A stretch of 64,000 nucleotides of DNA from Erodium maritimum (Eukaryota; Streptophyta; Magnoliopsida; Geraniales; Geraniaceae), in contig OY997596.1 in NCBI GenBank assembly GCA_963921825.1, positions 32,727,932 to 32,791,931 of the forward strand, given 5' to 3'. How positions within the stretch are numbered: position 1 is the first letter of the stretch; the number at the start of each line of letters is the position of its first letter. Shown piece by piece: positions 22,932 through 33,160 of this stretch. A program made the translations under genes and the position numbers. Under the pieces are notes generated by a model. The model did no database searches. It saw only the letters and a program-made list of their open reading frames with translations, and was not told the DNA's origin.

Positions 22932-24258
22932 TAAGAACCACTCCCGGTCAACGCCAGTCCATTAGGCAAAAATTAGGAAAATTTAAAATTTTTGGACAAA
23001 CACCTAAATGAACCCAAATTTGACCCCGAGGGTCATATCTGACTTGAGTTGACCCCGTTATCGACCAAAGTGAGTTTTGGGGGACTCAGGGCAACTTTCT
23101 GACAAATTTGGGAAATGTTGACTTTTTGCTGGAAAAGTCAACCGAGCGACGTTTTGGTCCGTTCGAGGTCCGTTTTGGATCCAAAATGCTTAGCCGTCGT
23201 CACAACGGTCTTAGTTGAGCCGTTTCATTGTAGCACGTGAAGTTTCGTAATTCCTTGGAAAAAGTGCCCGTTTGGGGCCCGAGACGGTCGAATTTCGCGA
23301 ATCTGAAATATCTAGAAGATGTTTTTGCAAAAGGTGTAGGACCCACTTGCCACATGTCACACAAGTAGTGGTGTTAGGTTTTTTGAACAAAACTAAAGAA
23401 AATGAAAGATGGTGTTAGTTTTGTAAATATGGAAAAGTGGTTGGTTTTTAAAACAAACTTAAAAGGAGAAGTGGAGTTAGTCTCGGCAATTTTCAGAATT
23501 TAGGAGAGAGAAGACAGAGAAAAGAAGATAGAGAAATGGAAGGAGAGAAAGGAAGAAGAAGGTGGGGTTTTTGGTGATTTCCCGACGATCCGACCGACCG
23601 ATCGACTCAACGATTGAAGATTCGAGCTCCCGTCATCATTCCCTACGGTGAGAACCTATCCGATTTTCGTTTTGATACGTTTGAATTCTAGAGTTTTGCT
23701 TAGAATTGGTTTAAAGATGAGTGGTTGAGGTTTGGGTTTCGTTAGGAGCGTTTTAGGGCGAAAAGGAAATTTTTCCATTGTGGCCGTGTGGGGCCCACTT
23801 GCCCGAGTATCGGGTTTTCGTGTTCGGGATGTTTAGGACGTTCCACAAGTCGTTAATCCACACCGGATCGAAATTTGGAATTAAATTGTGAAAGTTGTAA
23901 TTGACGGGTTTAGAAACTTTAAACGCGAATTAAATTACTCGGAAGTCGGAAATTGATTCCGTTGAGTGCCTTGGAACCCTTGAAATATTCTAAGACCGTA
24001 GAAACGAAAACGGGAATTTTCGGAGCCCCGGAAGGACGTTTTCCAATCCCGGGCAGATTCGCCGGGTCGGCCGAAACGGGCCTTTCCGGGCCCGTTATCG
24101 ACAATATCGAGTAATTGGGAAGTTTGGGAGTGATCGACATTGTCGGGGTTGCGTTTGGGCGTCAAGTTATTAAATTTCAGTTTATTCCTGCAAGCTTAAA
24201 GGTGTTTTAAATTGTGTTCTTGTTAGATCGTGCCACCGACAGAGGAAAGGGAAAGCTA

Positions 24259-24700
24259 GTGTGTCTTGGGTGGCCATGAGTGCCCGTGGGGTTGTTGAAC
24301 CCATGTCTTTACTGTTGGTGTGTCTTGGGTGGCCATGAGTGCCCGTGGAGTAGTTGAAACCGTGTCTTTACTGTTGGTGTGTCTTGGGTGGCCATGAGTG
24401 CCCGTGGGGTTGTTGAGCCCGTGTCTTTACTGTTGGTGTGTCTTGGGTGGCCATGAGTGCCTGTGGGGTTGTTGAGCCCGTGTCTTTACTGTTGGTGTGT
24501 CTTGGGTGGCCATGAGTGCTCGTGGGGTTGTTGAGCCCGTGTTTTACCGTTGGTGTCTTGGGTGGCCATGAGTGCCCGTGGGGTTGTTGAGCCCGTGTTT
24601 TACCGTTGGGGTTTTGGATGGCCATAAGTGCCCGTGGGGTTGTTGAGCCTGTGTTTTACCGTTGGTGTCTTGGGTGGCCATGAGTGCCTGTGGAGTGTTG
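24259..24700. repeat. 59-bp minisatellite, about 7.5 copies
   Basis: The unit is TGTGTCTTGGGTGGCCATGA then GTGCCCGTGGGGTTGTTGA and so on. The same array occurs at 31378-31780, in altered form at 51776-52250, and reversed at 34870-35185 and 58070-58360. Translated ORFs across it are artefacts. Confidence 0.92.
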
Positions 24701-24769
24701 AACCGGTGTTGTTGTTCTTGTTGAACTTTCCTTGTGATTGTGATTGTGGTTACCTGGGGTCGGTGAGTG

Positions 24770-24945
24770 ACAGGTCGACAGCCTGATCCGACTTTGTGTC
24801 GGGAAAAGTGCGACAGGTCGACCGCCTGATCCAACCGTCGCATTGGGAAAAGGGCAATAGGTCGACAGCCTATCCGATTGGGGTCAGGAAAAGTGCGACA
24901 AGTCGACAGCCTGATCCAACCGTCGCGTTGGGAAAAGGGCAGGGG
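24770..24945. repeat. 43-bp minisatellite, about 4 copies
   Basis: The units contain CAGGTCGACAGCCTGATCC and TCGGGAAAAG. It is related to the near-perfect 48-bp array at 57735-58030. Confidence 0.85.
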
Positions 24946-25226
24946 GTTACTGAGCATCTAGAGTGCGATCCTTTGCGATCTTGTTTGGTATGTGATCCTT
25001 TGTGATCTTGGGTGTTGCGTGGTTATCTTTCGTGTCCTTGGAGGAGGTCGTAATCGTTGTGTCGGCCTACATTACGTGTCCGGGTGTTGAGTCGGTTGAG
25101 GAAAGTAACAGTTGTGTGTCAGTCGGGTTACTTGAGTTGGGGGACAGTAATCCCCGGTGTTGAGTTCGTTGACGGTGTTACCGGCATTGTCTGCTAGTAT
25201 GCCGTAGTCAGCTTGTTATCCGTGGT

Positions 25227-25244
25227 GGTGAGCGAACGCTCACC
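25227..25244. repeat. Conserved 18-bp LTR palindrome
   Basis: GGTGAGCGAACGCTCACC has 8-bp arms and a 2-bp centre. It recurs at 19662-19679, 34232-34249, 52840-52857 and 57435-57452, and with one mismatch at about 22362 and 31961. It always sits 20 bp before the acceptor-like CTACAG. Confidence 0.85.
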
Positions 25245-25524
25245 CCTAGCTGCTTTTCCTACAGGTACTGGTCGCGGGACGGACTAAGTGAGCTCTCGAA
25301 GCTTGAAGAGCTAGGAGCGGGAGTCCGGGTTTCCTTTTTGAGTCTAGCGACGTACGCCTTGTATTTTGTCCGCTTGTTGGGACGTACTTTTGAGTTGTAA
25401 ATTATTATTTTGATTAACTAAATGGTGGTTTTAAAGAGATTTATTTAAAAGGTTTGAAAATGTTGTATTGTCTTAAACGTTCGCGTTCCGGGTTCGGTTC
25501 TACTGAATTTGGGGCGTGACAGCT

Positions 25525-25536
25525 TGGTATCAGAGC
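25525..25536 (+). promoter_or_regulatory. G2 primer-binding site
   Basis: TGGTATCAGAGC, initiator-Met-tRNA type, starts three bases after the LTR. Confidence 0.92.
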
Positions 25537-27105
25537 TCGAGGTTTCACACCTCAGACTGTACGTCAATTAGGTGGGTGAGTCGAGTTAGTAAAAGTCCCG
25601 TCGTGCGTTGGGTACGCAAGTCGGAAACCGTGTGTAGACCCTAGTGTTTTGAGTCCTGTTTGTGTGTATGTGCAGTACGATTATTACTGGCATACTGTTT
25701 GTGTGTTGTTGCGTGAAACGTTTTTAAGCTGTCGTGACTCGACTCAGGGGCGCCCCTGTAGTCGAGCGTGACGGTGCTGATATCAAGTTGGTACAATGTA
25801 GTTCGGGGACGCCTGGACCGGGTTGTAACTACCTGACGTCAAGAAATGAGGTTTTATAATGAAGTGGAGAAAGTTTTAAAATTGGTTGGCCCAGTGGGCG
25901 TGTTTTTAAATTTGTTGTCCCGGTGGGTGTGTTTAAAACTTGATTGGCCCTGTGGGCGTATGTTTAAGTTGGTTGGCCCGGTGGGCGTGTTTCGACTTTG
26001 GTTGGCCCGGTGGGCGTGTGTTGTTGTTGTTTGGCCTAGTCGGCTTGTGATTGAGGTTGAGTGACTTGAGTTGGTCTGTGAGTCGTTGTGCTTGTGTTTG
26101 TAAATTAGTGGTCGAGCGTGTGTGTCGTTTAAGGCTATTTTTAGGGTTAAAACGGTGTAAGGTTCGAGTTTGAAACGATTTTGGAAAACAGGCCTGCGCG
26201 AGTGTCACGGATCCGTGATGGAGCAGCGCGTTTTGGCGAGTTTTGGGCCTTCGTCACGGCTCAGTGACCCCAACCGCGACGGGGTCTGTCACGGATCCGT
26301 GATTCCTTTCTTGTTCCACCGTCTTGATTGTGCAGTTTGAGTGTTGGTTTTGCGTGGCTGTGTTCACAGTTGTGTTGGTTGTAGAGGTCGTAAGTTCGGT
26401 GTTAAAAGGTGAGGTCTTGGGTTCGAGACTCATCAATAACCTACGGTAGTGATACAGCGCCTCGGTGTGAGAGTCTCACCACGGAGAGGGTTTAGGGTTG
26501 GTGCGCTACGGCGCCATACGAACTAGGTTTCCCCTATGTGAACGAGTATTCGAGGTTTCCCTCGCGTGAACGGGTGGGTTGAGGTTTCCTTCACGTGAGT
26601 GGGTTATTTGAGGTTTCCTTATGCGATTAGAGTATTGATGTTGCGAGCAATAGTGTTTGCTTAGTTGAGAATATGATCCTCGTTTGAGGTTTCCTTATGT
26701 GATTGGAGTATTGATGTTGCGAGCAATAGTGTTTGCCTAGTTGAGAATATGATCCCCGTTTGAGGTTTCCCTACGTGATCGGGTAATTGGGGTATTGAGG
26801 TTGTGAGCAATAGTGATTTGCCGAATTGAGAACATAATCCCCATTTCGAGGTTTCCCTAACTTGAGAGAGTATTTGAGGTATTGATAGCTTGAGCAGTGT
26901 GACGTTTTGGTATCAAGTTTTGAGGTAGTAGTCTGCCCTGGTTAGATTGGTAAGTCGTTAGTGCTTTACTAGTATGCCATAATCGAACGGGTGTCCGTGG
27001 AGGTGAGCAGAACGCTCATCCCCTTTACTACTTTTCCCGCAGGGGACGAGTAGCGAATACTGGTTTGGTTGCGGAAAGTTATAAGTAAATGCATAGAGGA
27101 TCGTG
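25537..27105 (+). other. G2 gag-less interior with repeats
   Basis: It has the same block order as G1: GGCCCGGTGGGCGTG-like units (about 25880-26030), TCACGGATCCGTGA-type palindromes (about 26195-26310), then GAGGTTTCC units (about 26525-26870). Near 27000 a segment (GGTGAGCAGAACGCTCATCC ... TACTTTTCCCGCAG) echoes the LTR palindrome plus acceptor module. No gag-like protein is seen. Confidence 0.75.
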
Positions 27106-27109
27106 TGAG

Positions 27110-27330
27110 GGTTGTGCTATACCTTATCGGTGTGACTAATGGAGTGGTTGTTCGGTCTCTGATTTGGGCGTCGTTTTTTATTAGGTATAGGGCCGTCACA
27201 CTCGTTTCCTACGTCAAGTTGTGCTGAGATGTTGGGGCTGAGTTTAGAGCCGTTGAGTCCACCCCTGCGTCTGGATACGCCGGTTGGGGGTGATGTGGTG
27301 TTGAATAGGGTCTGTCGTGTCTGCGGTGTT
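27110..27330 (+). pseudogene. G2 protease remnant
   Basis: It keeps the flanking text LGLSLEPLSPPLRLDTPVGG, which is shared with G1. The active-site region is ruined, reading FFIRYRAVTLVS where G1 has LLDAGMSHSFV. Sequence then passes almost at once into RT, so the rest of the protease and the linker are deleted. Confidence 0.75.
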
Positions 27331-27846
27331 AGAGAAGGGGTTTATCCGGCCGAGCACATCGTCGTGGGGAGCACCAGCACTCTTCGTGAAGAAGAAGAGT
27401 GGAGAGCTTCGGATGTGCATCGACTCCTGGAAGCTGAACCGGGGAACGATGAAGAACCGATACCCGATGCCGAGGATTGACGACTTGTTCGACCAGTTGA
27501 GAGGGTCGACATGCTTCTCGAAGATCGATCTGCGATCTGGATATTACTAGTTGCGAGTCCGAGAGGGGGACGTCGCAAAGACTGCATTCCGGACACGCTA
27601 TGGGCATTACGAGTTCTTGGTGATGCCTTTTGGACTAACGAACGCACCTGCACCGTTCATGGATCTGATGAACATTATATTCCGGTCGTTCTTAGATCAG
27701 TTTGTGGTGTTGTTTGTAGACGACATCGTGATCTACTCGCAGAACGAGGCCGCACATGAGGAACATCTGAGGGGTGTTCTGAGCCTGTTGCGCACGCATC
27801 AGCTATACGTCAACCTGGAGAAGTGCGAGTTTTGGCTCGCTGAGGT
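27317..27846 (+). pseudogene. G2 reverse transcriptase with in-frame stop
   Basis: It reads [44 protein letters not shown] and [15 protein letters not shown] stop follows at 27548-27550, where relatives have Gln. It then resumes in frame: [48 protein letters not shown]. The catalytic VDD is intact. The domain is otherwise near full length for the gypsy RT palm and fingers, so the single stop is the main lesion here. Confidence 0.93.
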
Positions 27847-27849
27847 ATG

Positions 27850-28510
27850 AGTCCTCGGTTACGTTGTGTCCCGTGGTGGTATATTGGTCGATCCGGTGGA
27901 GGTCGACACGGTTTGAAGTGGGCGCGGCCCACGAGCGTTTTCGAGATCCGCAGCTTCTTGGGGCTGGCAGGATATTATCGGCGGTTGGTCCAGGACTTTG
28001 CGCGTCTAGCCGCGCCTATGACTCTTTTGACGCGCAAGGGAGTCGGGTTTGTGTGGACAGAGGATTTTGAACGTGCGTTCACGGAGCTGAAGGCTCGTCT
28101 GACTACCACTCCAGTGTTGATAGTGCCACAGCGCGGGGTCGAGTATGAGGTCTATTGTGACGCGTCCGGGGAAGGACTGGGTTGCGTGCTGACGTGGTTG
28201 GGTCGAGTCGTTGCTTGTGGCTCAAGGCAGTTGAAGGCACACGAGCGCAACTATCCTACCCATGACTTGAAATTAGCAGCAGTCGTGTTCGCGCTAAAGG
28301 GCTGGAGGCATTATCTGTATGGCGGGCGATTTTAGGTGTTCTCGGATCATGAGAGCCTTGGGTACATCTTTTCCCAACGAGACCTGAACATGCGCCAGCG
28401 ACGAAGGATGAAACTACTGAGGAGTACGACTTTGAGCTACTCTACCATTTGGGTAAGGCGAATGTGAGTGACGACGCCCTGAGTAGGAAGCCGATGCCGT
28501 GTCCTACTAG
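27850..28510 (+). pseudogene. G2 RNase H, frameshifted
   Basis: It reads [51 protein letters not shown], then [20 protein letters not shown] and [14 protein letters not shown]. This includes the catalytic Asp in CDAS and Glu-region neighbours. A stop at 28333-28335 falls in GGRFxVFSDH. Frame changes then follow until DALSRKP (about 28480). A frame change also separates it from RT at about 27850. Confidence 0.9.
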
Positions 28511-28519
28511 CATCTCAGT

Positions 28520-29480
28520 CCGGGAGTGGGGACATGATGGGAGAGCTAGGCACGCTCGGGTTGGAGCTAGAAGATGTTAAAGGCGGCATGGCCACGTGCT
28601 TCTTGGTGGCTCAGCCCACCCGACTTTGCCGGGGGATAGAGGCACAGTCGGTGGATGTCGAGACGACAGAGATCCGGGAGAGAGTTGCAGGTGGGGTTGA
28701 CGCCGAGGGCTGGGATCGTCGTGCTAATTGAGAGTTACGGTATCGCAGAGGTTTGTTCGTACCGAGTAACGGTGGAGGCGACGAGCTGCGAGAGTCGTAC
28801 TATTCGCGTCCGATAGTGCACGTGGGTAGCACTAAGAGGAGCGCGATATCAGGCGACAGATATAGTGGAGTGGGATGCGGAGAACGGTTGCAGAGTTGGT
28901 ATCGCGGTGCCTCACTTGTCAGCAGACGAGAACCGAACATCAGCGTCCCGCTGGGTTATTGCAGCCACTACCGGTTGCACAGTGGAAATGGGGGCACATC
29001 ACGATGGATTTCGTGAGCGGTTAGCCGAGTTCGCCTACAACAACAGCTTTTAGGCCAGTATCATGATAGCACCGTTCGAAGCGTTGTATGGTAGGCCGTG
29101 TCGATCGCCCGTGTGCTGGGCAGAAGTGAGGAATAAGAGTTTACTGGGTCTAGAACTGGTCCGAGAGACAGCTGAGTTGGTCGTGCCGAAGCGTGAGTGG
29201 TTAAAGACCGCGCGGAGTCAGCATGAGCTATGCTGACTGACGACGCTGACCTCTCGAGTCAACAGTCGGTGTCCATGTATCCCTGGAGGTGAGTCCGAAA
29301 GGTGGACTGGTGCGTTCCAACCGCGGCGGAGGCAGGTTAGCCCCGCGGTGTATCGGGCCTTTCGAGGTCTTGAGCAGAGTGGGAGCAGTTGCATACCGAC
29401 TTGCACTGCCACCGCAGCTTGGGAATATCCACGTTTCCCAGTTGCGGAAGTATCTGCGGACCCCTCGCACGTCATTAAGT
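28520..29480 (+). pseudogene. G2 integrase with catalytic core deleted
   Basis: The zinc-binding end is recognisable only in scraps. The text ...ITMDFVSG (about 28998-29019) is the start of the catalytic core and holds its first Asp. It runs straight into LAEFAYNNSF and then APFEALYGRPCRSP, which lie downstream of the catalytic Glu in intact integrases, so the second Asp and the Glu are gone. The C-terminal GPFEVLSRVGAVAYRLALPP and HVSQLRKYL (29289-29460) is well kept. It is dead for integration. Confidence 0.88.
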
Positions 29481-29559
29481 GGGCAGATGTCGAGGTAGCA
29501 GGTGATGTCTCATATACGGAACACCGGTTTGGGAAATGGATCCACGGGAGCAGGTCCTG

Positions 29560-29672
29560 CGAGGAAAGGTTATCCGCTTAGAACGGTTGTAGTGGCGGCA
29601 CCACGAGGCCGAGTCGACTTGGGAACGCGAGAACGAGGTTCGCGCGAAGTACCCCGATTTATTCGACTCCTG
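29560..29672 (+). pseudogene. G2 chromodomain remnant
   Basis: It reads WRHHEAESTWERENEVRAKY then PDLFDS. This matches the conserved W...EATWE.E.....YP.LF end of plant chromovirus chromodomains, which steer integration toward marked chromatin. Only the C-terminal half is clear. Confidence 0.8.
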
Positions 29673-29709
29673 AGGTACATCTGTTTTAAATTTCGCGGAC
29701 GAAATTCCT

Positions 29710-29723
29710 TTAAGGGGGTAGAT
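29710..29723 (+). promoter_or_regulatory. G2 polypurine tract
   Basis: TTAAGGGGGTAGAT lies directly before the 3' LTR start TGTAAG. Confidence 0.88.
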
Positions 29724-32255
29724 TGTAAGAACCACTCCCGGTCAACGCCAGTCAATTCGGCAAAAATCAGGGAAATTTAAAAAATTTGGACAGACACCTA
29801 AATGAACCCAAATTTGACCCCGAGGGTCATATCGGACTTGAGTTGACCCCGTTATCGACAAAAGTGAGTTTTGGGGGACTCATGGCAACTTTCTGACCAA
29901 TTTGGGAAAGGTTGACTTTCTACTGGAAAAGTCAACCGAGCGACGTTTTGGTCCGTTCGAGGTCCGTTTTGGATCCAAAAAGCTTAGCCGTCATCACAAC
30001 GGTCTTAGTTGAGCCGTTTCCTTGTAGCCCGTGAAGTTTCATAATTTTTTGGAAAAAGTGCCCGTTCGGGGTCCGAGACGGCCGAATTTCGCGAATCTAA
30101 CTGAAAAATATCTAGAAGATATCTTCCAAAAGGTATAGGACCCTCTTGCCACATGTCACACAAGTGGTGGTGTTAGGTTTTTTGAACAAAACTAAAGAAA
30201 ATGAAAGATGGTGTTAGTTTTGTAAATATGGAAAAGTGGTTGGTTTTTAAAACAAACTAAAAAGGAGAAGTGGAGTTAGTCTCGGCAATTTTCAGAATTT
30301 AGGGGAGAGAAGAGAGAGAAAAGAAGATAGAGAAAGGGAAGGAGAGAAAGGAAGAAGAAGGTGGGGTTTTATGTGATTTCCCGACGATCCGACCGACCGA
30401 TCGACTCAACGATTGAAGATTCGAGCTCCCGTCATCATTCCCTAAGGTGAGAACCTATCCGATTTTTGTTTTGATACGTTTGAATTCTAGGGTTTTGGTT
30501 AGAATTGGTTTAAAGATGAGTGGTTGAGGTTTGGGTTTCGTTAGGAACGTTTTGGGGCGAAAAGGAAATTTTTCCATTGTGGCCGTGTGTGGCCCAATTG
30601 CCCGAGTATCGGGTTTTCGTGTTCGGGTGGTTTAGGACGTTCCCCAAGTCGTTAATCCACACCTGGATCGAAATTTGGAATTAAATTGTGAAAGTTGTAA
30701 TTGACGGGTTTAAAAACTTTAAACGCGAATTAAATTACTCGGAAGTCGGAAATTGGTTCCGTCGAGTGCCTAGGAACCCTTGAAATATTCTAAGACCGTA
30801 GAAACGAAAACGGGAATTTTCGGAGCCCCGAAAGGACGTTTTCCAACCCCGGGCAGATTCGCCGGGTCGGGCGAAACGGGCCTGTCCGGGCCCGTTATCG
30901 ACAATATCGAGTAATTGGGAAGTTTGGAAGTGATCGACATTGTCGGGGTTGCGTTTGGGCGTCAAGTTTATTAAATTTCAGTTTATTCCTGCAAGCTTAA
31001 AGGTGTTTTAAATTGTGTTCTTGTTAGATCGTGCCACCGACAGAGGAAAGGGAAAGCTAGGCGAGTGATCTAGAGCACGCCGGAGCTTGGGCATGGACTT
31101 TTGGGAAAGCGTTACGAGGTAGGGAAAAGTAGCCGGATCTGGGCCCTGACTGGGGAAAGTTAACAGTAGAAATGCATGTGACACTTGGGTGTCGTGGGTT
31201 AAGTAAGTTTATCGAATAATAGAAAGGCAGGCGACATCGGGTGGTGTCGTATGATACGGGAACGTATCGAACAATAGAAATGCATGTGACACTTAGTAGT
31301 GCCGTAGGAACCGTGAACTTTCGATATTAGAATTACTGGAGGCATTTGGTTATGCCCGGAGGTTGATTGTTTATTTTGTGTCTTGGGTGGCCTTGAGTGC
31401 CCGTGGGGTTGTTGAAACCGTGTCTTTACTGTTGGTGTGTCTTGGGTGGCCATGAGTGCCCGTGGGGTTGTTGAACCCGTGTCTTTACTGTTGGTGTGTC
31501 TTGGGTGGCCATGAGTGCCCGTGGGGTTGTTGAAACCGCGTCTTTACTGTTGGTGTGTGGCCATGAGTGCCCGTGGGGTTGTTGAGCCCGTGTCTTTACT
31601 CTTGGTGTGTCTTGGGTGGCCATGAGTGCCCGTGGGGTTGTTGAGCCCGTGTTTTACCGTTGGTGTCTTGGGTGGCCATGAGTGCCCGTGGGGTTGTTGA
31701 GCCCCTGTTTTACCGTTGGGGTTTTGGATGGCCATGAGTGCCCGTGGGGTTGTTGAGCCCGTGTTTTACCGTTGGAGGAGGTCGTAATCGTTGTGTCGGT
31801 CTATATTACGTGTCCGAGTGTTGAGTCGGTTGAGGAAAGTAATAGTTGTGTGTCAGTCGGGTTACTTGAGTTGGGGGACAGTAATCCCCGGTGTTGAGTT
31901 CGTTGTCGGTGTTACCGGCATTGTCTGCTAGTATGTCGTAGTCAGTCTGTTATCCGTGGTGGTGAGCGAACGCTCAACCCTAGCAGCTTTTCCTACAGGT
32001 ACTGGTCGTGGGACGGACTAGGTGAGCTCTCGAAGCTTGAAGAGCTAGGAGCGGGAGTCCGGGTTTCCTTTTTGAGTCTAGCGACGTACGCCTTGTATTT
32101 TGTCCGCTTGTTGGGACGTACTTTTGAGTTGTAAATTATTATTTTGATTAACTAAATGGTGGTTTTAAAGCGATTTATTTAAAAAGTTTGAAAATGTTGT
32201 ATTTTCTTAAACGTTCGCGTTCCGGGTTCGGTTCTACTGAATTTGGGGCGTGACA
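29724..32255 (+). repeat. G2 3' LTR (2532 bp)
   Basis: It has the same ends as the 5' LTR. The 59-bp minisatellite lies at 31378-31780. The donor-like site is at 30447 and the acceptor-like site ends at 31998. The segment 31060-31377 is absent from the 5' LTR. Confidence 0.9.
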
Positions 32256-32260
32256 GCTTG
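32256..32260. repeat. Target-site duplication GCTTG of G2 (right)
   Basis: It matches 22927-22931. The primer site of this family also starts GCTTGG by coincidence, but the following bases (AGTCTTGGG) are A1 LTR. Confidence 0.9.
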
Positions 32261-33160
32261 GAGTCTTGGGATTGATCGCTTTGGATAATGTTGGACATAT
32301 CCGGTATGGAAGGCGTGGAGGCGATGAGCGCATCACGGGACCTCGTTGGGAATGGCCACGAGCTATCTCCCGCGAGGCCCATGGGAAGCCCATGCCACCA
32401 AAGGCCCATGAAACTAATTAATTAAGATTTGATTAGTTAGTCCTAATTAACCAAGACAAGATTAAGGTGTTGGTGATCCAACACCAACTATCATCCAATC
32501 TTGCACCATACTTGTCCTACTTACACCATGCTTATCCCATGCTTGCACCATGCTTCTCTTAAATTGTTGTTTATTATGTTGAGAGGATTTACTTGTTTAA
32601 TTCATCCTTGTCAAACATAACAAACACAAGACACAAATAGGAACAAGAAGCTCTCTTTTTCTTGGAAGTTTAGGCCATGGTGATGTTTTTGCTCCATGTT
32701 ATTGTGTTCTTGAATCCTCTAAGCTAAGAGCTACGTGGCTTTGATTCCTATATGGATACGTAGGCGCCTTGGAAACTCAAGCCGATCATTCCTTAACCCG
32801 ATGTTCTTTAATTGGGAGGAACAGGAAGAAAAATCAGTGCAGAATTTTCTGCATAGATTTTCTCCAACCAGACACCCTCAAGAGACCGATCGGGGGTTCA
32901 TCCAAGGTCCGATGAAGCTAATTTTTGGAGTGAATGTTCTCCACATACAAGTCTTCAAAGTTAACGGTGTAATTTGTATTTTTACGTTTCGTTATTTAGA
33001 TACACGAGATGCAAGTAGAGCCACTTCAACCATTAGTAAGGAAATTGTAATTTCGGTTTTGTTTTGTGTTTCTAACTTTGGTAGTGTTTCATGGCTGGCA
33101 TGGTCTTGAGTTTTGCTTCCGCCGAAAGTATGTGTTCATACCCTCCATCGGGAACCAACA
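32261..33160 (+). repeat. A1 3' LTR, second part
   Basis: It continues the A2-like LTR from GAGTCTTGGGATTGATCG, diverges after about 32800, and ends GGAACCAACA, parallel to A2's ...GAGACCCAACA. A minus-strand ORF runs into it from 33161 by chance. Confidence 0.82.

Larger units (their letters stand above)
23648..25264 (+). other. Candidate intron inside the G2 5' LTR
   Basis: CCCTACG|GTGAGAACC is donor-like and GCTGCTTTTCCTACAG|GTAC is acceptor-like with a pyrimidine tract. Both are kept at matching places in the other LTRs: 30447-31998, 50364-52877, and minus-strand 36554-34212 and 59642-57415. The minisatellites fall inside. This is inferred from sequence only. Confidence 0.45.
22932..25521 (+). 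repeat. G2 5' LTR (2590 bp)
   Basis: It starts at the GCTTG duplication and ends before the primer site. It contains a 59-bp minisatellite, a 43-bp minisatellite, the palindrome, and donor- and acceptor-like sites. Relative to the 3' LTR it lacks about 310 bp after GGAAAGCTAG (near 24256), and it has about 280 bp (24720-25020) that the 3' LTR lacks. Confidence 0.9.
22932..32255 (+). mobile_element. G2: complete-ended chromodomain gypsy element without gag
   Basis: The element is 9324 bp with TGTAAGAACCACTCCCGG...GGGGCGTGACA LTRs and the duplication GCTTG (22927-22931 and 32256-32260), inserted in the A1 3' LTR. Rejoining the flanks at GCTTG restores the A2-like LTR text. Order: 5' LTR, Met-tRNA primer site, gag-less repeat region, protease scrap, RT, RNase H, integrase, chromodomain, polypurine tract, 3' LTR. 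Integrase after RT and the chromodomain place it among Ty3 chromoviruses. The long LTRs suggest a Tekay/Del-like lineage (inference). All coding parts are broken. Confidence 0.92.
15877..33160 (+). mobile_element. A1: scrambled Angela-like copia element, plus strand, holding G1 and G2
   Basis: Its left end TGTTAGTCTTAGTGCCC is the reverse complement of the A2 LTR end, and its right end ...GGAACCAACA matches the A2 LTR start. The flanks CTGAG (15872-15876) and CTAAG (33161-33165) form a duplication with one change. Inside are a partial 5' LTR, leader, gag start, an alien LTR fragment, an RT fragment, gypsy element G1, part of the 3' LTR, gypsy element G2, and the rest of the 3' LTR. Protease and integrase are absent. 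It lies in opposite orientation to A2 in the same host ORF. Confidence 0.8.

Noticed and set aside
32256..32266. GCTTGG after the G2 3' LTR as a second primer site
   Set aside because: The following bases are AGTCTTGGGATT, which is A1 LTR sequence. The overlap with the primer-site start is chance.
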